DNA of 64,000 nt from Macrosoma leucophasiata (Eukaryota > Arthropoda > Insecta > Lepidoptera > Hedylidae). The stretch is taken from assembly GCA_036365455.1 (NCBI GenBank), contig JAWQUS010000030.1:248001-312000 (forward strand), given 5' to 3'. Shown piece by piece: positions 1-11,338 of this stretch. Numbering within the stretch: position 1 is the first letter of the stretch; each line of letters begins with the position of its first letter. The notes under the pieces were generated by a model. It did not search any database and was not told the origin of the DNA. It saw only the letters and a list, made by a program, of their open reading frames with translations. Position numbers and translations under genes: made by a program.

Positions 1-71
1 TTCGTATTTAATATAGAATTTGAAGTTATGAATGATTTATTTTATTGTTGTTATAATAAAAAACAATAATA

Positions 72-112
72 AAATACGCTTACACTCACAGCCCCACAGT
101 TTATCTAGTGAG
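72..112 (-). repeat. Family C SINE, tail fragment
   Basis: The stretch 'aaaatacgcttacactcac' followed by 'agccccacag' matches the tail of the longer family C copies near 41.95 kb and 43.17 kb. Only this end is present; the tRNA-like head is missing. Confidence 0.6.
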
Positions 113-630
113 ATTACTCGCTCGTGATGGTGAAACCAGTGCCGCACCTTTCGACACCCCCAGCCTCTCACGCCAATGTTGCCCCCCGTCGACTAACGGG
201 TTGGCTGTTTGGGGGGCCCACCAAGGAGAGGCGAGTCACCATTTGCCTAAAGTAGGATTCAATAATGTGTGATGTTGAATATAGGCAGGTGCTGGATCTT
301 ACTCCATAGGCCCAGCCAGCTTGTACCCGCAGTTCACCCACATAGCCCAAAGTTTGTCGAGTTATTTATCATTACAAGAGTCTCATGTATTCTGCGGGAT
401 CTGTATGAGTCTGTATAAATTAGATGCACTGAGAGAGGCCCCGCCGAATATAACCCATTACAAAATAGACCAAAATTCTCGAAATCTTCTATAACCAAAA
501 ATCTTCGTCCAACAAGTAGAGGCCTACTTGTTGGACCCCCCATGTCATGTTTCACAAAATCAATAGTTGTATCAAAATGGTTAAACCATAAAAGGTTAAA
601 TAAAAAAAAATGTTTCTTCTGACTACAACA
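113..630. other. Unassigned sequence with one hairpin
   Basis: No recognised gene. The minus strand is open over much of this region, but neither frame resembles a family I know. A 13-bp perfect inverted repeat (507-519 against 524-536, 4-base loop) lies inside. It adjoins the family D copy that begins near 631. Confidence 0.4.
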
Positions 631-812
631 TGGGACATAAAATCGTCTAGATAGTTCCATCCATTTGGCCGGCAGCGCGCGAATCAAAAAATATCTCATG
701 GAATCAAAAGTGGCGTATTCAATATGAGTGGCGTCGTTGGCTGCATTCATTTCACGCGCGGCGCGCACCGGCGACTCTCCGCGGCCCGACATCTCTCATG
801 GGTGGGATTTTG
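631..812 (-). repeat. Family D copy 1 (ORF-bearing repeat)
   Basis: On the minus strand this reads from an ATG at 792 as MSGRGESPVRAAREMNAAND, then ATHIEYATFDS, and matches the copies at 2.4 and 3.2 kb in DNA and in frame. Relative to the 3.2-kb copy it has lost about eight codons after TFDS. The frame stays open to 334, beyond the repeat. It could be a non-autonomous element carrying a remnant coding segment, or duplicated exon sequence. Confidence 0.65.
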
Positions 813-1118
813 TTCTGAACTGCGGATATACGTGAAACTTGAAACAAAAATCATCAGAAACTGTGTCATTCATTATTATATTGAATTTAACTTTGTTAGT
901 TAAAGCAAAGTTCAGTGGAATACAAAAATAACTTTGTAGAAGGAAGTTAATAAGGGAAATCACTATAACTTTTGATAAAATACCTATGCTTTTATAAATT
1001 CGTGAATTCATTAAATAATCAGGCTTGTAACAAAGCCGTGAGAAGCTTTTTAAAGGAGAATACTGGTCTCAAATAATAAAGGACTATAATGTATTTTTTG
1101 ATTAGCACACCATCTATT
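813..1118. other. No recognised feature
   Basis: A+T-rich sequence between the first family D copy and the small inverted-repeat element; no coding signature or repeat partner noticed. Confidence 0.4.
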
Positions 1119-1242
1119 GAAATAAAACTAGTTTTCGGATGTATCTCGCGTAAATTATAAGAAAATGTTTATTTAAAATCGAACCAGACGATCGTTTTAG
1201 TTTAATTTACGCGAGATAAATCCGAAAACTATTATTATTTCA
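1119..1242. mobile_element. Short inverted-repeat MITE-like element
   Basis: The ends 1119-1157 and 1204-1242 are inverted copies 39 bp long with about four mismatches, including the core 'agttttcgga'..'tatctcgcgtaaatta'. The 46-bp centre has no coding capacity. A MITE or foldback insertion fits best; no clear target duplication was identified. Confidence 0.65.
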
Positions 1243-1313
1243 ATGAGTGTAGCTCGCGAAAACCTAAAAACAGACTGTGAGCAACTTTTTCTCATAGTAT
1301 ATATGCCATACTT

Positions 1314-1412
1314 ACCGACATACATACATATTAACATACATACGTACATATACATTTACACATATACATACTGACAGACATACAAACACACATACATTAT
1401 AAATAATAACAC
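1314..1412. repeat. Degenerate (ACAT)n microsatellite
   Basis: Roughly 100 bases of interrupted acat/atac repeats. Confidence 0.85.
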
Positions 1413-1609
1413 ATACAATATTTACCATCCGACAATCTGTACCAGTTGGACGTGTCGACGACGCGTGTTAAATTAGTGTGCAGTGCTAAATCGCCGCCTG
1501 CCTTTGTTCTCGCGCTATACTTAGCCGGCGCAAGCGATCCTTGCCACGCGAGTCGGTGCTTCCGATGCTAGACGCACGTCGCTCGCTTGCTTGGCTTTAC
1601 AGAATCAGA
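1413..1609. other. Unassigned, moderately GC-rich
   Basis: Sequence richer in CpG than its surroundings, with no open frame of note and no second copy noticed in the window. Confidence 0.35.
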
Positions 1610-2030
1610 ATCAGAAACTCATTTATTCATTTAGGGTGACAGGCACCTCTAATAATAACACGTCAAAAACAAACAAAATAAATTAAAGTGAATAACAATT
1701 GATAAACATGTCAAACAAGATAAAAAATAAAAGTCAAGAATATCACTAAGATAAAACTAAATGTAATAAACTAATGTAAAAAGTATATCAGTAGAATGTC
1801 TCATTTCCCCTTTACAAACTGATAACAAAGAGTAAAAAGAAAAGAAAAAGAGTCATTCTTTGTCATTCACTGGCAAAGTTCCAAAGGCCAATATGATCTG
1901 AGAAAAACTTGCCGGAAAAAACTCAGTCGGCTCTTTTAACAATATCTCTTAGGCATATTTTTACAATTTTCCATAATTTAAACAAACTTCAAATTAACAA
2001 TATAATATCAACATTACACTTTAATTATTA
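1610..2030 (-). mobile_element. Probable LINE 3' region (minus strand)
   Basis: Begins with 'gaatcagaatcagaaactca' and 'tttattcattta', which on the minus strand is an A-rich 3' end with AATAAA-like signals, and includes 'aaaactcagtcggctctttt', which I associate with lepidopteran LINE 3' untranslated regions. No reverse transcriptase frame survives. Family recall is from memory and uncertain. Confidence 0.35.
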
Positions 2031-2394
2031 CATTTAACACTTTTGTGGAGCTAGATCAGCATTTAGCCAAACATTTCTATCCTCTCTTACTCTCTTACTC
2101 TCGCGCAATCTACGCTGTGCATAATTTGGTGCTTTTGCTTCTGTTTTATAACTTTCTTCCGTACAGTACGTCTATCCTTCTGTGTGTAATGTAACGAATA
2201 TTGTGGTGTTGAACAATAAACGGTGTGAACATTATTGTGTCGAACATTATTTCTCGGACTGTAAGTACCGTAGCCGTATAACTTACCACTACATACCACA
2301 CCTCGCTATCTATGTTAAAAACCATGTATGCTTAATATTATAAGACTTTTAAACATTTTTATATACTTACGACTATTTTACATCTGTTCAGTGT

Positions 2395-2562
2395 TCACTC
2401 ACATGACACAGAGGATAAAATCGTCTAGATTGTTTGATCCTTTTTGTTAGTAGCACGTGAATGGAAAAATCACTCACGAAGTCGACGGCGGGCGCGGTAT
2501 CAAAATAGGCGTATTCTGTATGAGTGGCGTCATTGGCTGCATTCATTTTACGGTCGGTGCCA
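2395..2562 (-). repeat. Family D copy 2
   Basis: Minus-strand frame reads MNAANDATHTEYAYFDTAPA then VDFVSDFSIHVL. It shares the ATHxEYAxFD core with copies 1 and 3, but the region upstream of MNA is replaced by unrelated sequence. Confidence 0.6.
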
Positions 2563-2574
2563 CTGACGAGGCAG

Positions 2575-2860
2575 TGATGCCTCACGTTTCTCGTTTTTAT
2601 CTCTACAAATAAATAAAATTGGAGTGTCTGTTTGTAATATAAAAATAACCGCTTTTTACTGTTTGTTCCCGCTAATCTCGGGAACGGCTGGACCGATTTT
2701 GACGGGACTTTCACTGGCAGATAGCTGATGTAATAAGAAGTAACTTAGGTTACTTTTATACTAGCTGCGACCAAGTTGCTGCGGCTTCGTCCGGGTACAT
2801 TCTGAACAATCATAAATTCTCACGCGGATGAAGTCGCGGGCACTTGTAAGCACTTTTACG
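2575..2860 (-). repeat. Family F dispersed repeat, single-unit copy
   Basis: Contains 'cactggcagatagctgatgt', 'cggcttcgtccgggtacatt' and 'gatgaagtcgcgggc', which are the reverse complement of the family F element at 49.37-50.06 kb. Here the internal 126-bp unit occurs once, whereas at 49.4 kb it is expanded. Confidence 0.65.
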
Positions 2861-3228
2861 CGGGCACGTTGGAAATATAAATGTAAAAAATATTCGGTAG
2901 AACCTAAAGTCACCTAAGTAAGTTGAAAAGATTATGCAAACTAAATAAATCGTTTCCAAGACTTAAATTCATAACATACTAAAATATAACATGATTAACG
3001 TTTTAATCTTATGATATACAAAGTATTTAACATACCTATGAGTTCGGAAAATGGATATAATTATAGTAGTATAGAGCTTTGTTCAAATTAGAGTATTGGC
3101 GTGAAATAAAGAAGAGAAGTAAAATATTCGTCACAAAGGCACAGTGAAATTGATAATTGTATTAAACCAACTTAAAAAAACTTAACTGACTTGTTTGATG
3201 AACCTAAATACACGACTTTCTAGTATCT
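2861..3228. other. No recognised feature
   Basis: A+T-rich DNA without open frames or repeat partners that I could see. Confidence 0.4.
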
Positions 3229-3470
3229 AGTGTTTACCGACAGAATAGAGAACATAAAATCTCCCGGACTTCGGATTGTTCCATCCATTGCTCCGACAGC
3301 GTGCAAATCGAAAAATCTGTCATGGTGTCGACGTCGGGCGCGGAATCAAAAGTGGCGTATTCAATATGAGTGGCGTCGTTGTCCGCGTTCATTTCGCGGG
3401 CGGCGCACACCGGCGACTGTCCGCGGCCCGACATCTCTCATGGGTCTTGATTTTGTTATGGAAAGCTTTA
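3229..3470 (-). repeat. Family D copy 3 (most complete)
   Basis: Minus-strand ATG at 3434 opens a 66-codon frame beginning MSGRGQSPVCAAREMNADND and continuing ATHIEYATFDSAPDVD and a segment ending SEQWMEQSE. The ATG context 'gagatgtcgg' is shared with copy 1. Homology with copy 1 runs past the start codon into the 'ctctcatgggt' flank, so the repeat is longer than the frame. Confidence 0.65.
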
Positions 3471-3839
3471 GATTTGATATTCATTTGACGGTGTAGATCG
3501 GGGCTGAGATAATTTCAATGGCAAGAATAAATCAGTGCATTTACGTTGAGTGAAGAAGAGCAAAAGCGAGAAAATAAGTGCATGAACAAACACACAAAAG
3601 AAACACATAAATCTTGAAGATTTTACAACCATGAAACAAATTACACATAACTTACGTTTAGCATTCAGACATGTAAAACTATGTAAAATATTACCTTTCT
3701 TTGTGTGATTAAGTGGCTTAATAATCGGTGAATCTACGTTGACCAAAGACTAGAGAAATAATCAAACATTCTCTAATTATGTCTTGTTCTTACAAATTCA
3801 TCGATAGGTGATGCCACTACGACACAAAACAAAACAAAG
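3471..3839. other. No recognised feature
   Basis: Nothing identifiable between family D copies 3 and 4. Confidence 0.4.
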
Positions 3840-3915
3840 TTTAGAGAAGCATCGAATAATCTGTGACAGAGTCAAAGTCAGGATTGGAATCAAAAGTGGA
3901 GTATTCAATATGAGT
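3840..3915 (-). repeat. Family D copy 4, fragment
   Basis: Contains 'atcaaaagtggagtattcaa' and 'tatgagtaac', matching the core of the other copies at reduced identity; flanking parts are lost. Confidence 0.5.
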
Positions 3916-5310
3916 AACTTTGGATATCTGCCACAGATCCCAATATAATTGACAGTACGTTCAATTTGAAGATCGCGCCTATCTGGTGAGCCAACAGCCC
4001 TTCAATAACAATGAATAGCAAAATAATAAGTTATTAGCAAATTAGATATTGGTACCATTTCATAAAATATGTTTGTCGATCGAAGGTCGTGCAAAATGGG
4101 CGAGGTCGATTATTGGGCAGCGCCATAAATCACGAACACATGAATACACAGTGGTAATTATATACAATACAAGACGTTTTTAAGGGTCTACAATAATATC
4201 CAACTACTGAAATCTTTAGTAAAATTAAACTCTTTAGTACGGCAACGCTTTAATACAAATCCAACTCGCCAAAAAACCGGTTCGCTTTTAAATTGTTTTA
4301 CCTTAAACCATCCGATGCATTTTCACTGGACGTATTCCAAAATGTATTGTGTAGTTTTGCTTGTAAACCTCTATTTGCTGGCCACATGTCGTTTTATATT
4401 GTGGAACTGTAGCATAGTTTGCACTGCGTACCGGCGCTGGCGATAGCGGACAGACTATTGCAGCTGTGTTTGATTGCGGTGACATATACTCGGCGAGGCT
4501 AAGTTGATCGTTGCGTCGCTTCAATAACTATGTTTTTCGATACGATTTTGTTTATTTTAACAAAAAGATTAATCTGTTCAAATGATACGCGGGGTCATTT
4601 TCATTTGTTATCAGGAGCCTATAGTTATAACAATATTCATATTGGCGAGTCCAAAAGTGAGAAAATTTCCATACGAACTTCTCCCTCAATTTTACCTCTT
4701 TGGGAGAAATCTTGTCCAATTCATCTCCACAAATCAACAAATCAATTTTAATTATAATCGAGAACTTATATACCTACATACTTTTTACAATTCTAACTCC
4801 AGAAACGAGAAATGCCATATAAATTTTACTCCCTTATTTTAGTCCCTTAGGGATAGAATTTCAGAAAAACTCTTAATTAATGTTCACATATATCATGAAA
4901 AGGGTGCCTTACTAAGGTACATACCTAATTTCAAGTTTCTAGGTACAGTAGTCTCGGTTGGATATTTAAGTCTTGCCTTTGATATAATATACACTTATTA
5001 TACATTTTTCGAAACAACATTTACTTTGGGACTTATTTTGAGATCCCAATTTTTTTTCATAATGATAAATACAACGATTACCTTAAAATTTGGATAGTGA
5101 CGAAAAATATCTATGTAGATACCTACACGTAGAATGTAAACAAAACATCTTTAATTACGTTCATAAAGTGAATGTCAGTAAACCTTCAGAATATATAATT
5201 CATTAAGCCACACCGGCGCGGCAGTGTGTCAGCTCGACTTCAAGTGTCCTCAGCCTCAGCCACCGCGGCAGCTAATTCGGAGCAACGCACGCCTTTTGGG
5301 ATACCCTGTG
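3916..5310. other. Unassigned sequence
   Basis: About 1.4 kb with only short incidental ORFs on both strands. No family, RNA gene or repeat recognised. Confidence 0.35.
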
Positions 5311-5334
5311 AGGGTCTTTATTCATACATATTTA

Positions 5335-5620
5335 TTTATTTCTATATTGTATTGTTATTTAGGGTTCCATTTATAAATTATTTTTTTCGATTAGGTAAGT
5401 TATGTGTTCATGACTTATTAAGCCTTAAAGTGCCAATTTTCGTTAGAGTCAAGTATCCTCCCCCCCCCTACCAACTAAACAGTTGTTAGAAATTCAACGT
5501 TACGGGAACAGTAGTAGAGCTATATATAATTAAATTAAAAGGAATACTATCACACTTAAGTTGGCTTTACAAGTTGGCGAGTAATAGTCGACCAAAGGTT
5601 TTTTACTCGAAATTTTCGAA
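5335..5620 (-). repeat. Family B dispersed repeat copy
   Basis: Contains 'taagccttaaagtgccaatt' and 'cgttagagtcaagtatcctc', the reverse complement of a stretch at 39.30-39.36 kb, and 'gttggcgagtaatagtcgac', matching 39.18-39.21 kb. A common non-coding lepidopteran repeat as far as I can judge. Confidence 0.55.
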
Positions 5621-5639
5621 CAGCTCCTCTTTTTTTTCA

Positions 5640-5935
5640 TTATAACTTGGAGCTTACTCCACCACGCTGCTCCAAAGCGGGTTGGTGGAGATAAGGGCTA
5701 GTGGCCAACCCGTTGTCGGATATTTTCATTTTCCATAAGGCCTCCGACAAGGTTCAACGACTGTTGTCTATCGATAACAACCGGGACCGACGGTTTAACG
5801 TGCCCTCCGAAGCACGGAAACGGGCATTTTATTTTTCCACTAGCGATCACCCATCACGCACCCGACCGCGCCCGTATCGCTTAACCGAGTAGATCACTTA
5901 CGATCTACACCAGCCGCGGGGCCATGCGCGCTTCA
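5640..5935 (+). repeat. GC-rich dispersed repeat
   Basis: The block with 'ggagcttactccaccacgct', 'ccataaggcctccgacaagg' and 'cgacggtttaacgtgccctc' is a repeat I recall from lepidopteran assemblies. No other copy was seen in the window. It runs into a family A 3' fragment, so it may be part of a composite element. Confidence 0.4.
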
Positions 5936-5944
5936 TACAGTCTT

Positions 5945-5998
5945 ACTTACCATCAATGTAAACTGTATGCTTGTTTGCCACTTCATAATATAAAAAAT
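5945..5998 (+). repeat. Family A, 3' fragment
   Basis: Only the tail is present: 'tgtatgcttgtttgccactt' followed by an A-rich run. Confidence 0.6.
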
Positions 5999-6334
5999 AA
6001 AAATATCAAGTGGCATATTTGGCTCGAAGACTCTCATATATGACAGTACACTCTGTAGATTTTCCTCGTAGTATAAAAGCTGTGTAACATATAAACAGCT
6101 TCATCAGTACAACATGTTTGCAGTTGTTGAGCACGCACTCGACCAGTTTTCCTGTTGTCTTATTTATCTCTCGTTCCCTGTTCCAACATATTATCAGGGA
6201 TTCTTTCTAAATAATGCCGGCTTAGGGATCAGATTTGACAGCGCAAAGTGTTTTTTTTTTTAAACGGTAGATAATGTTCGCGTCAATGAGGTTTTGAACG
6301 GCATGAAATGGTTTAGTGTGACGAGTTCTGTCTG

Positions 6335-6485
6335 ATGGTGCGGTCAAAAGTCTTAGGAATCGGCGTGCATGTATGAAGAGAATGATGAAGGTAGGTGAGG
6401 CACGGGAGGTGTGTCAGGACCGGGATATCTGACGCTCCACATTCTCTGCCTACCCTGTTAGGGATCTGGCTTAAAGATACATACA
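6335..6485 (+). mobile_element. LINE 3' end remnant (same family as 15.27-15.97 kb)
   Basis: 'gaagagaatgatgaaggtag' and 'accctgttagggatctggct' match the 3' end of the LINE at 15.27-15.97 kb and finish in 'gatacatacata'. About 150 bases survive, strongly 5' truncated. Confidence 0.65.
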
Positions 6486-6524
6486 TAGATGAAATGGTTT
6501 ATTTCAAAATGTCTAAAATTTTAT

Positions 6525-6662
6525 GTCTCCATGCCGGAACAGGGCCGTACATTATCACCTAACCGGAAAGTGCTCAACATTACCATTGAGCGACAAGTAT
6601 ATTAGGTAATGCTATGTTGCCTACGCCCGCGAGCTCAGTCACTGGAGCTCAACCACCGGTAT
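6525..6662 (-). repeat. Family A, 5' half
   Basis: Runs from 'catgccggaacagggccgta' to 'ggagctcaaccaccgg', the 5' half of the repeat on the minus strand. The A-tailed 3' half is absent. Confidence 0.75.
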
Positions 6663-7255
6663 GTTATCAGGAAAGTAACGAATCTTTTCTAAATAATGTC
6701 AATGTAACGAATCTTTAGTAATTAAAATAGTTACTAGCATTATAGTTGTGACAAGTGCGGTCAGAGAAACTTGTGGAAGTTAAAATCTCGCAAACTTGGA
6801 AACCGCCGGATACCTACGCGATGAACTTCAACTGTAATGGGTGTAATTAGTAACTTTATTTCATTATGATCTTGTTCCACGGCCTTTGTTCGACACTAAA
6901 CTAAACTAGTTTCTATGGTTTTGTTTAATTTGAGTTTACTATATAATTAATTGTAGTTGAAAAAATTTCGTCGTATATCAATTTTTATTATAATATCTTC
7001 AATATGGGGCGGTCAAATAACCTTTAGAAAGTTGAAATCTTGCAATGAACCTTCTGAATAAAAAAATATGAAAATTCGAGTTGAATCGTATGAGATAGAA
7101 AAAATTAAAAGTGACGAAAAACTCTAAAAATAAAGTCAACTTTAAAATAGACACAGTTTTATATTACTTTTAGATTCTTCATACGATTTGAGCAACTTAT
7201 TAGTTACTTAGCTACAAAAGCAATTATACATCGTTAACGTAATAAAAGCACACCC
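6663..7255. other. No recognised feature
   Basis: A+T-rich DNA lacking open frames or detectable repeat partners. Confidence 0.4.
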
Positions 7256-7376
7256 CGAAAACAGTTTGTTCAAAATCGATAACCGAATCGATTTCAGCTC
7301 TTTTTGGTATAGGTAATGTTTTATTCGAAAATTAATTACAATTAAGAAAATAATGGTCACCCATTCACCCATCGTT
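7256..7376 (+). repeat. Family I repeat, copy 1
   Basis: Shares 'atcgataaccgaatcgattt' and 'aatggtcacccatt' with 61.32-61.42 kb in the same orientation. Unknown family; its core is a near-palindrome around two 'atcgat' sites. Confidence 0.6.
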
Positions 7377-7387
7377 CGTTACGATCG

Positions 7388-7545
7388 TTTTAATCGAGGC
7401 TCACGGGTTTGGATTCCTGTACCGGGACATATATTTGTATGGCCTACAGATATTACTCTCGGATTTGGGTGTTTGTGTATGTGTTCTGTGTGTGTAATAT
7501 AGCACACACGACACAGGTTTATTCGTAGTGTGAGTGTAAGCTTAT
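7388..7545 (+). repeat. Family C tRNA-related SINE
   Basis: A degenerate B-box-like sequence 'gtttggattcctg' is followed by 'accgggacatatatttgtat' and 'gtgtttgtgtatgtgttctg' and ends at 'gtgagtgtaagc'. The opposite strand matches the copies at 41.95 and 43.17 kb. Confidence 0.65.
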
Positions 7546-8660
7546 TTTTTTATCGCTCTCAACCATTTAAGAGGGAAGTGAGCAACCCGCCACGCAACAA
7601 TATATGTTCATAGTCTACCTATACGGCTTTGAGTTCTTTTACTATAGTTTTCACGAAAAATGTATTACCCAAACGATTGATTATCCAAATTGAAAGCTGA
7701 ACAGATCAATAAGAATAAATTTGACCGATCATATCTCTGGGTCAGCTTATAGCCGACGAAGTAAAATTTATTAGACATTCGAAATTAAATTCTATTTGGG
7801 AAAATATCGGGAGTCCTATCTGCTGAATTACTGAGAGCACAGTTTATTATTTAAATATAGTCGTCGTCTCGGATATCCAATTCATTTAAGTGTGTTCTTT
7901 TCGACCAATTTTAGAAAGGGACGAGGTTATAATTTCATTGGACATACATATAATTACATATTTTTGTAGGTACTTGCAATGATCTTTGTTACATGTCGAC
8001 AATAAAACCACTATTATTTCAAAGAATTGTTAGACCTATACATTCAGAATAGGCTGTTGAATGTTATCTGCGTTTATACTAGCGCTGCGCCTACGACTTC
8101 GTCCGGGTAGATACTGAACAATCATAAATCAGCTAGTTTTTATATAAACTTTGTGTGGGACCAAGATTTCTTTATAAAAATAATACCACAATAATGAAAT
8201 AAACTTGGTTATTTAATATCTACATTGTCTCAGTTTATTCATTTATTTCATATAATTAGGCTCGTGGAGAGCACTTTTACATCGTCGTTTTTTTTTTAAA
8301 CTAACCTAGAGTGATATGAGTCTATATGACTTATCCCAGTGCCAATTAAACGTACACGCAGACAAAGTTACGGGCAGAAGGTAGTAAAGGCACTCTTCTA
8401 AGCTTGTGAAAATTGGAGGATTTTTTGGAGCCATTCGAAATGATCAATTTTATTACTTTGTGTACTCCTAATACATATTTATTGACCAAACGGACCGAAA
8501 TCACGAACCTTATTTCAGTTTATTCAATAAATTGTATGCTTATTTTACCATAATACATATATTATTATTAGAGTGAAAATTGCATCGAAAATTACAGGTG
8601 TAGTAGTAAATCTGCGGTACATTACCTGCGGCTGAATACACGTAGTGCTGCATATATTTT
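7546..8660. other. Mostly unassigned, with a family F end at 8078-8140
   Basis: 'cgacttcgtccgggtagata' near 8090 is a family F remnant. 'gaagtgagcaacccgccacg' near 7580 recurs inverted near 43.48 kb. The rest shows nothing recognisable. Confidence 0.4.
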
Positions 8661-8748
8661 TATTATGTCATGAAAAGGCAAACTAGCAAACAGTTCATAT
8701 TGATGGTAAGTAAGTAGTGTAGCCTATGCACATCTACACTGGAGATTC
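8661..8748 (-). repeat. Family A, decayed 3' part
   Basis: 'acagttcatattgatggtaa' followed by a degraded 'gcctat..acatctacac' is the 3' half of family A on the minus strand, with many differences. Confidence 0.45.
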
Positions 8749-8767
8749 CAATAAAGCGTCTTTTCTA

Positions 8768-8975
8768 AGCAGGTCGGTGGAAAGTGTTCACTGTCGCCTA
8801 TGACATTTGCAACGATAGGAGAACCAACGCATTTTTGAAAACCCCCATATTGCAACGAACCTCAGAGGGAACCCTTCGTCGGACGTCCTTCGGTCCACAA
8901 TTTACACGTTCTGGGTAGAAACAAGCACGAAAATGGAACCGTTGAGCACTATCACGGTGCGGGTTGAATTTCAGC
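8768..8975 (+). repeat. Family E repeat, copy 1
   Basis: 'gtcggtggaaagtg', 'gacatttgcaac' and 'caatttacacgttctgggt', ending near 'ccgttgagcac', align with 55.63-55.91 kb in the same orientation. Non-coding, family unknown. Confidence 0.6.
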
Positions 8976-9370
8976 CTTTGGCGGGTGGTGTGGTGTAGGA
9001 AAAGAGACGGGGCACCATAACAGTTCATTACAGCACTCATCATTGTAGAGACGGTAAATAATGTCGCTGCGCAGGCATCAGATATGCGAGTCTGGCAGTG
9101 TGTGTTAAATTCAAAATAATTTATTCAGTAAATGAATCAAGCAATAGACTATTGATCTTTAATTTCGACTTAATCGCAAACTAAACGGAACTATACTTAG
9201 ATCAGAACTATTATAATTGACTTACCAAGTATCGCTGAACTATTTACAACGCTTGTAACAGCTTGTCGGATCATCCAATATTCAGTAACTAGTGACGTAG
9301 TCTCGCAGTTGAGTGGTTTATATCTTTGGTACAACTTGACAAGAAACATAGCATACACATAGAAACCACC
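8976..9370. other. No recognised feature
   Basis: No gene or repeat recognised. Confidence 0.35.
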
Positions 9371-9525
9371 GCAGCACCTAATCTACTTGCTGCTAAGTGT
9401 TAGTGTTCAGTGGTGTGGCGTTCTGGTCCGGTGGTAAAGAACAGCGTTGTATTATCCACAGAGGCATAAAATTGAAACCTCAGGAGTGATAACTGGCAAC
9501 ATACATTGAAATCTCTAGTTTTTCT
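9371..9525 (+). repeat. Family A, decayed 5' and middle
   Basis: 'tagtgttcag' and 'acctcaggagtg' landmarks occur in the right order but with heavy divergence, so this is an older copy. Confidence 0.5.
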
Positions 9526-9634
9526 GTAGATGGTTTAGGCTTACAGTATTCACATAGTATAAAGGTGAATACACAAACATTTAAAAGTTTCCGACTGTCA
9601 CTTTCGGAGTTCAGTAATCACACTTAATATTGTG

Positions 9635-9885
9635 AATGTGAAAGTTTCTTTGTTTGGATGTTTGTATGTCAATCACGCCGAAACTACTAAACGGATTTTG
9701 ATGAAATTTATTACACAGATATATATTATAGAATATTAACTGATTTAGATTATAGAATACCTTTTATCCCGAAAAAATGTTCCTGTGGGATGACATAGGA
9801 TAATTTGATGAGATTCTACAGGTTACGCGAAAAGCGACCTACATGCGGGAGGAGCCGCAAGCAACAGCTAGTATTAAATAAATAA
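9635..9885 (+). repeat. Dispersed repeat ending 'caacagctagt'
   Basis: Contains 'ccgaaactactaaacggatt', 'ttgatgaaattta' and an end 'gagccgcaagcaacagctag'. The same architecture occurs at 41.43-41.65 kb. Non-coding. Confidence 0.6.
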
Positions 9886-9897
9886 CAAAATCCAATC

Positions 9898-10157
9898 AAG
9901 GAGCTCGAGGGCGTAGGCACCACCATATTGCCTAATCTATCTGCTGCCAATTGGTAGGGTTCAGAACTATTATCTTCAGGTTAGATGGTAATAATGTAAG
10001 GCCACGTAATAACTAGAGATAACAACTTATTCGTCAGGGGTCGCAATATATCTGCATTTTGACCTCTGGTTTTTATGGATGTATAAAGGCTGCAGTCATC
10101 ACTTAATATCCACGTTAACTGCAAGTTTGTTTTCCGCCAACTTCTTTACATGAAATA
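9898..10157 (+). repeat. Family A copy, 'gagctcgagggcgtagg' subfamily
   Basis: Nearly full length but lacking the first 20 bases. Belongs to the subfamily with 'ctgccgcc' and 'aactatcacagagacataac' in place of 'ttgccgctaa' and 'ttccggcacagaggcataac'. Confidence 0.75.
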
Positions 10158-10845
10158 TAATCTCAATATTCGACGTTTATGCAATCAAAATCGTTCGCAA
10201 ACCAGTCTTACTTAAACAGAGTTTTGCATAAATTGCATCTTCAGTATGGATAAAGTGGGGATTCACGTACGATCTCATACAATAAATCGAGCTCAAACAA
10301 CTTAATTCTGCAATCTGCGTTCAAATGGCGCGAGTCTGTGCTTCCTTGAATACATATTGACTAGTTCACCACTAATTCTAGATTTTGCATTAATTTGATG
10401 CGACTGAGAACCATTACGAGCAGTTTGTAAGTGCGGCTGATTATGCAGTTTGTGTCGATCATAAATTTTACCGGTAAGCCTAAGATCTAATATATTTACT
10501 AAATGAACAAAAACACGACGGGAGTAGGGCATGAAGAAATACGTAATAACAACCTTGATTAAGATAATAATATATTGATTGTCTTTTCTGCTACCGACCT
10601 TTAAACAGTACACGAGTACGTCCCTAATATAATTTGCAGTATAACATTTCAAATGTCATTTATTTCATAATTTTCACATAGATTTTTGCGAGCTCATTAA
10701 AATAAAACAATTTTTAGACATTAGGGGCTTTTGGGCATATATTTAACTTAAATGATTATTTAAAATCAACTCGATGTTTTGGTTGCTGTTCAGCTTTCGT
10801 GGTCTCGGGCAGACTGAGGTGACGTTAGTATGAGAGTAGTTTTTT
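10158..10845. other. Unassigned; 116-codon incidental ORF
   Basis: A minus-strand frame (10302-10652) is open but shows no domain, low-complexity bias or repeat partner that I recognise. I do not call it a gene. Confidence 0.35.
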
Positions 10846-11012
10846 GTATGTGATGAAAGTGGCAAACAAACATGCAGTTCATATGGATGTTAAGTGGTGA
10901 CTAAAGCCTATCATCGACACAAAAACCAGAGCTGAAAATGCAGATGCGTTGCCACCCCTTAGTTGTTACGTCTCGGTGATACTCGTATTTATTACGGGGC
11001 TAATGTTCAGCT
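10846..11012 (-). repeat. Family A, 3' half
   Basis: From 'aagtggcaaacaaacatgca' through 'tgcagatgcgttgccacccc' to a degraded 'attacggggc'; the 5' half is lost. Confidence 0.7.
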
Positions 11013-11067
11013 CCTTCCATCTGTTGAACAAGCATCTTGCATAGCGTTCAGGATTAACATAAATCAT

Positions 11068-11338
11068 CTGTGGCGGAGCTCGCGGGCGTAGTCGGTGGTG
11101 CATTACCTAATATACTTGCCGCTAAATGGTAGTGTTCAGCACTATCGTGTTCCGGTCAGGTGGTCATGTGCGGGCCTGTAATTTCCGGCACAGAGACATA
11201 ACACCTTAAGTCTCAGGAGTGGTAGCATATCTGAATTTTGACCTTGGTCTTTGTGTGAGTATCTATAGGCTGCAGTCATCACTTAACATCAATGTGAACT
11301 GCATACTTGTATTACTACTTCCATTACATAAAAAAAAA
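11068..11338 (+). repeat. Family A, near full length
   Basis: Starts near 'ggcggagctcgcgggcgtag' and ends 'ttccattacata' with an A run. Every landmark is present in order. Confidence 0.85.

Noticed and set aside
10302..10652. 116-codon minus-strand ORF as a possible host exon
   Set aside because: No recognisable domain, signal peptide or repeat partner, and no splice context that would support it.
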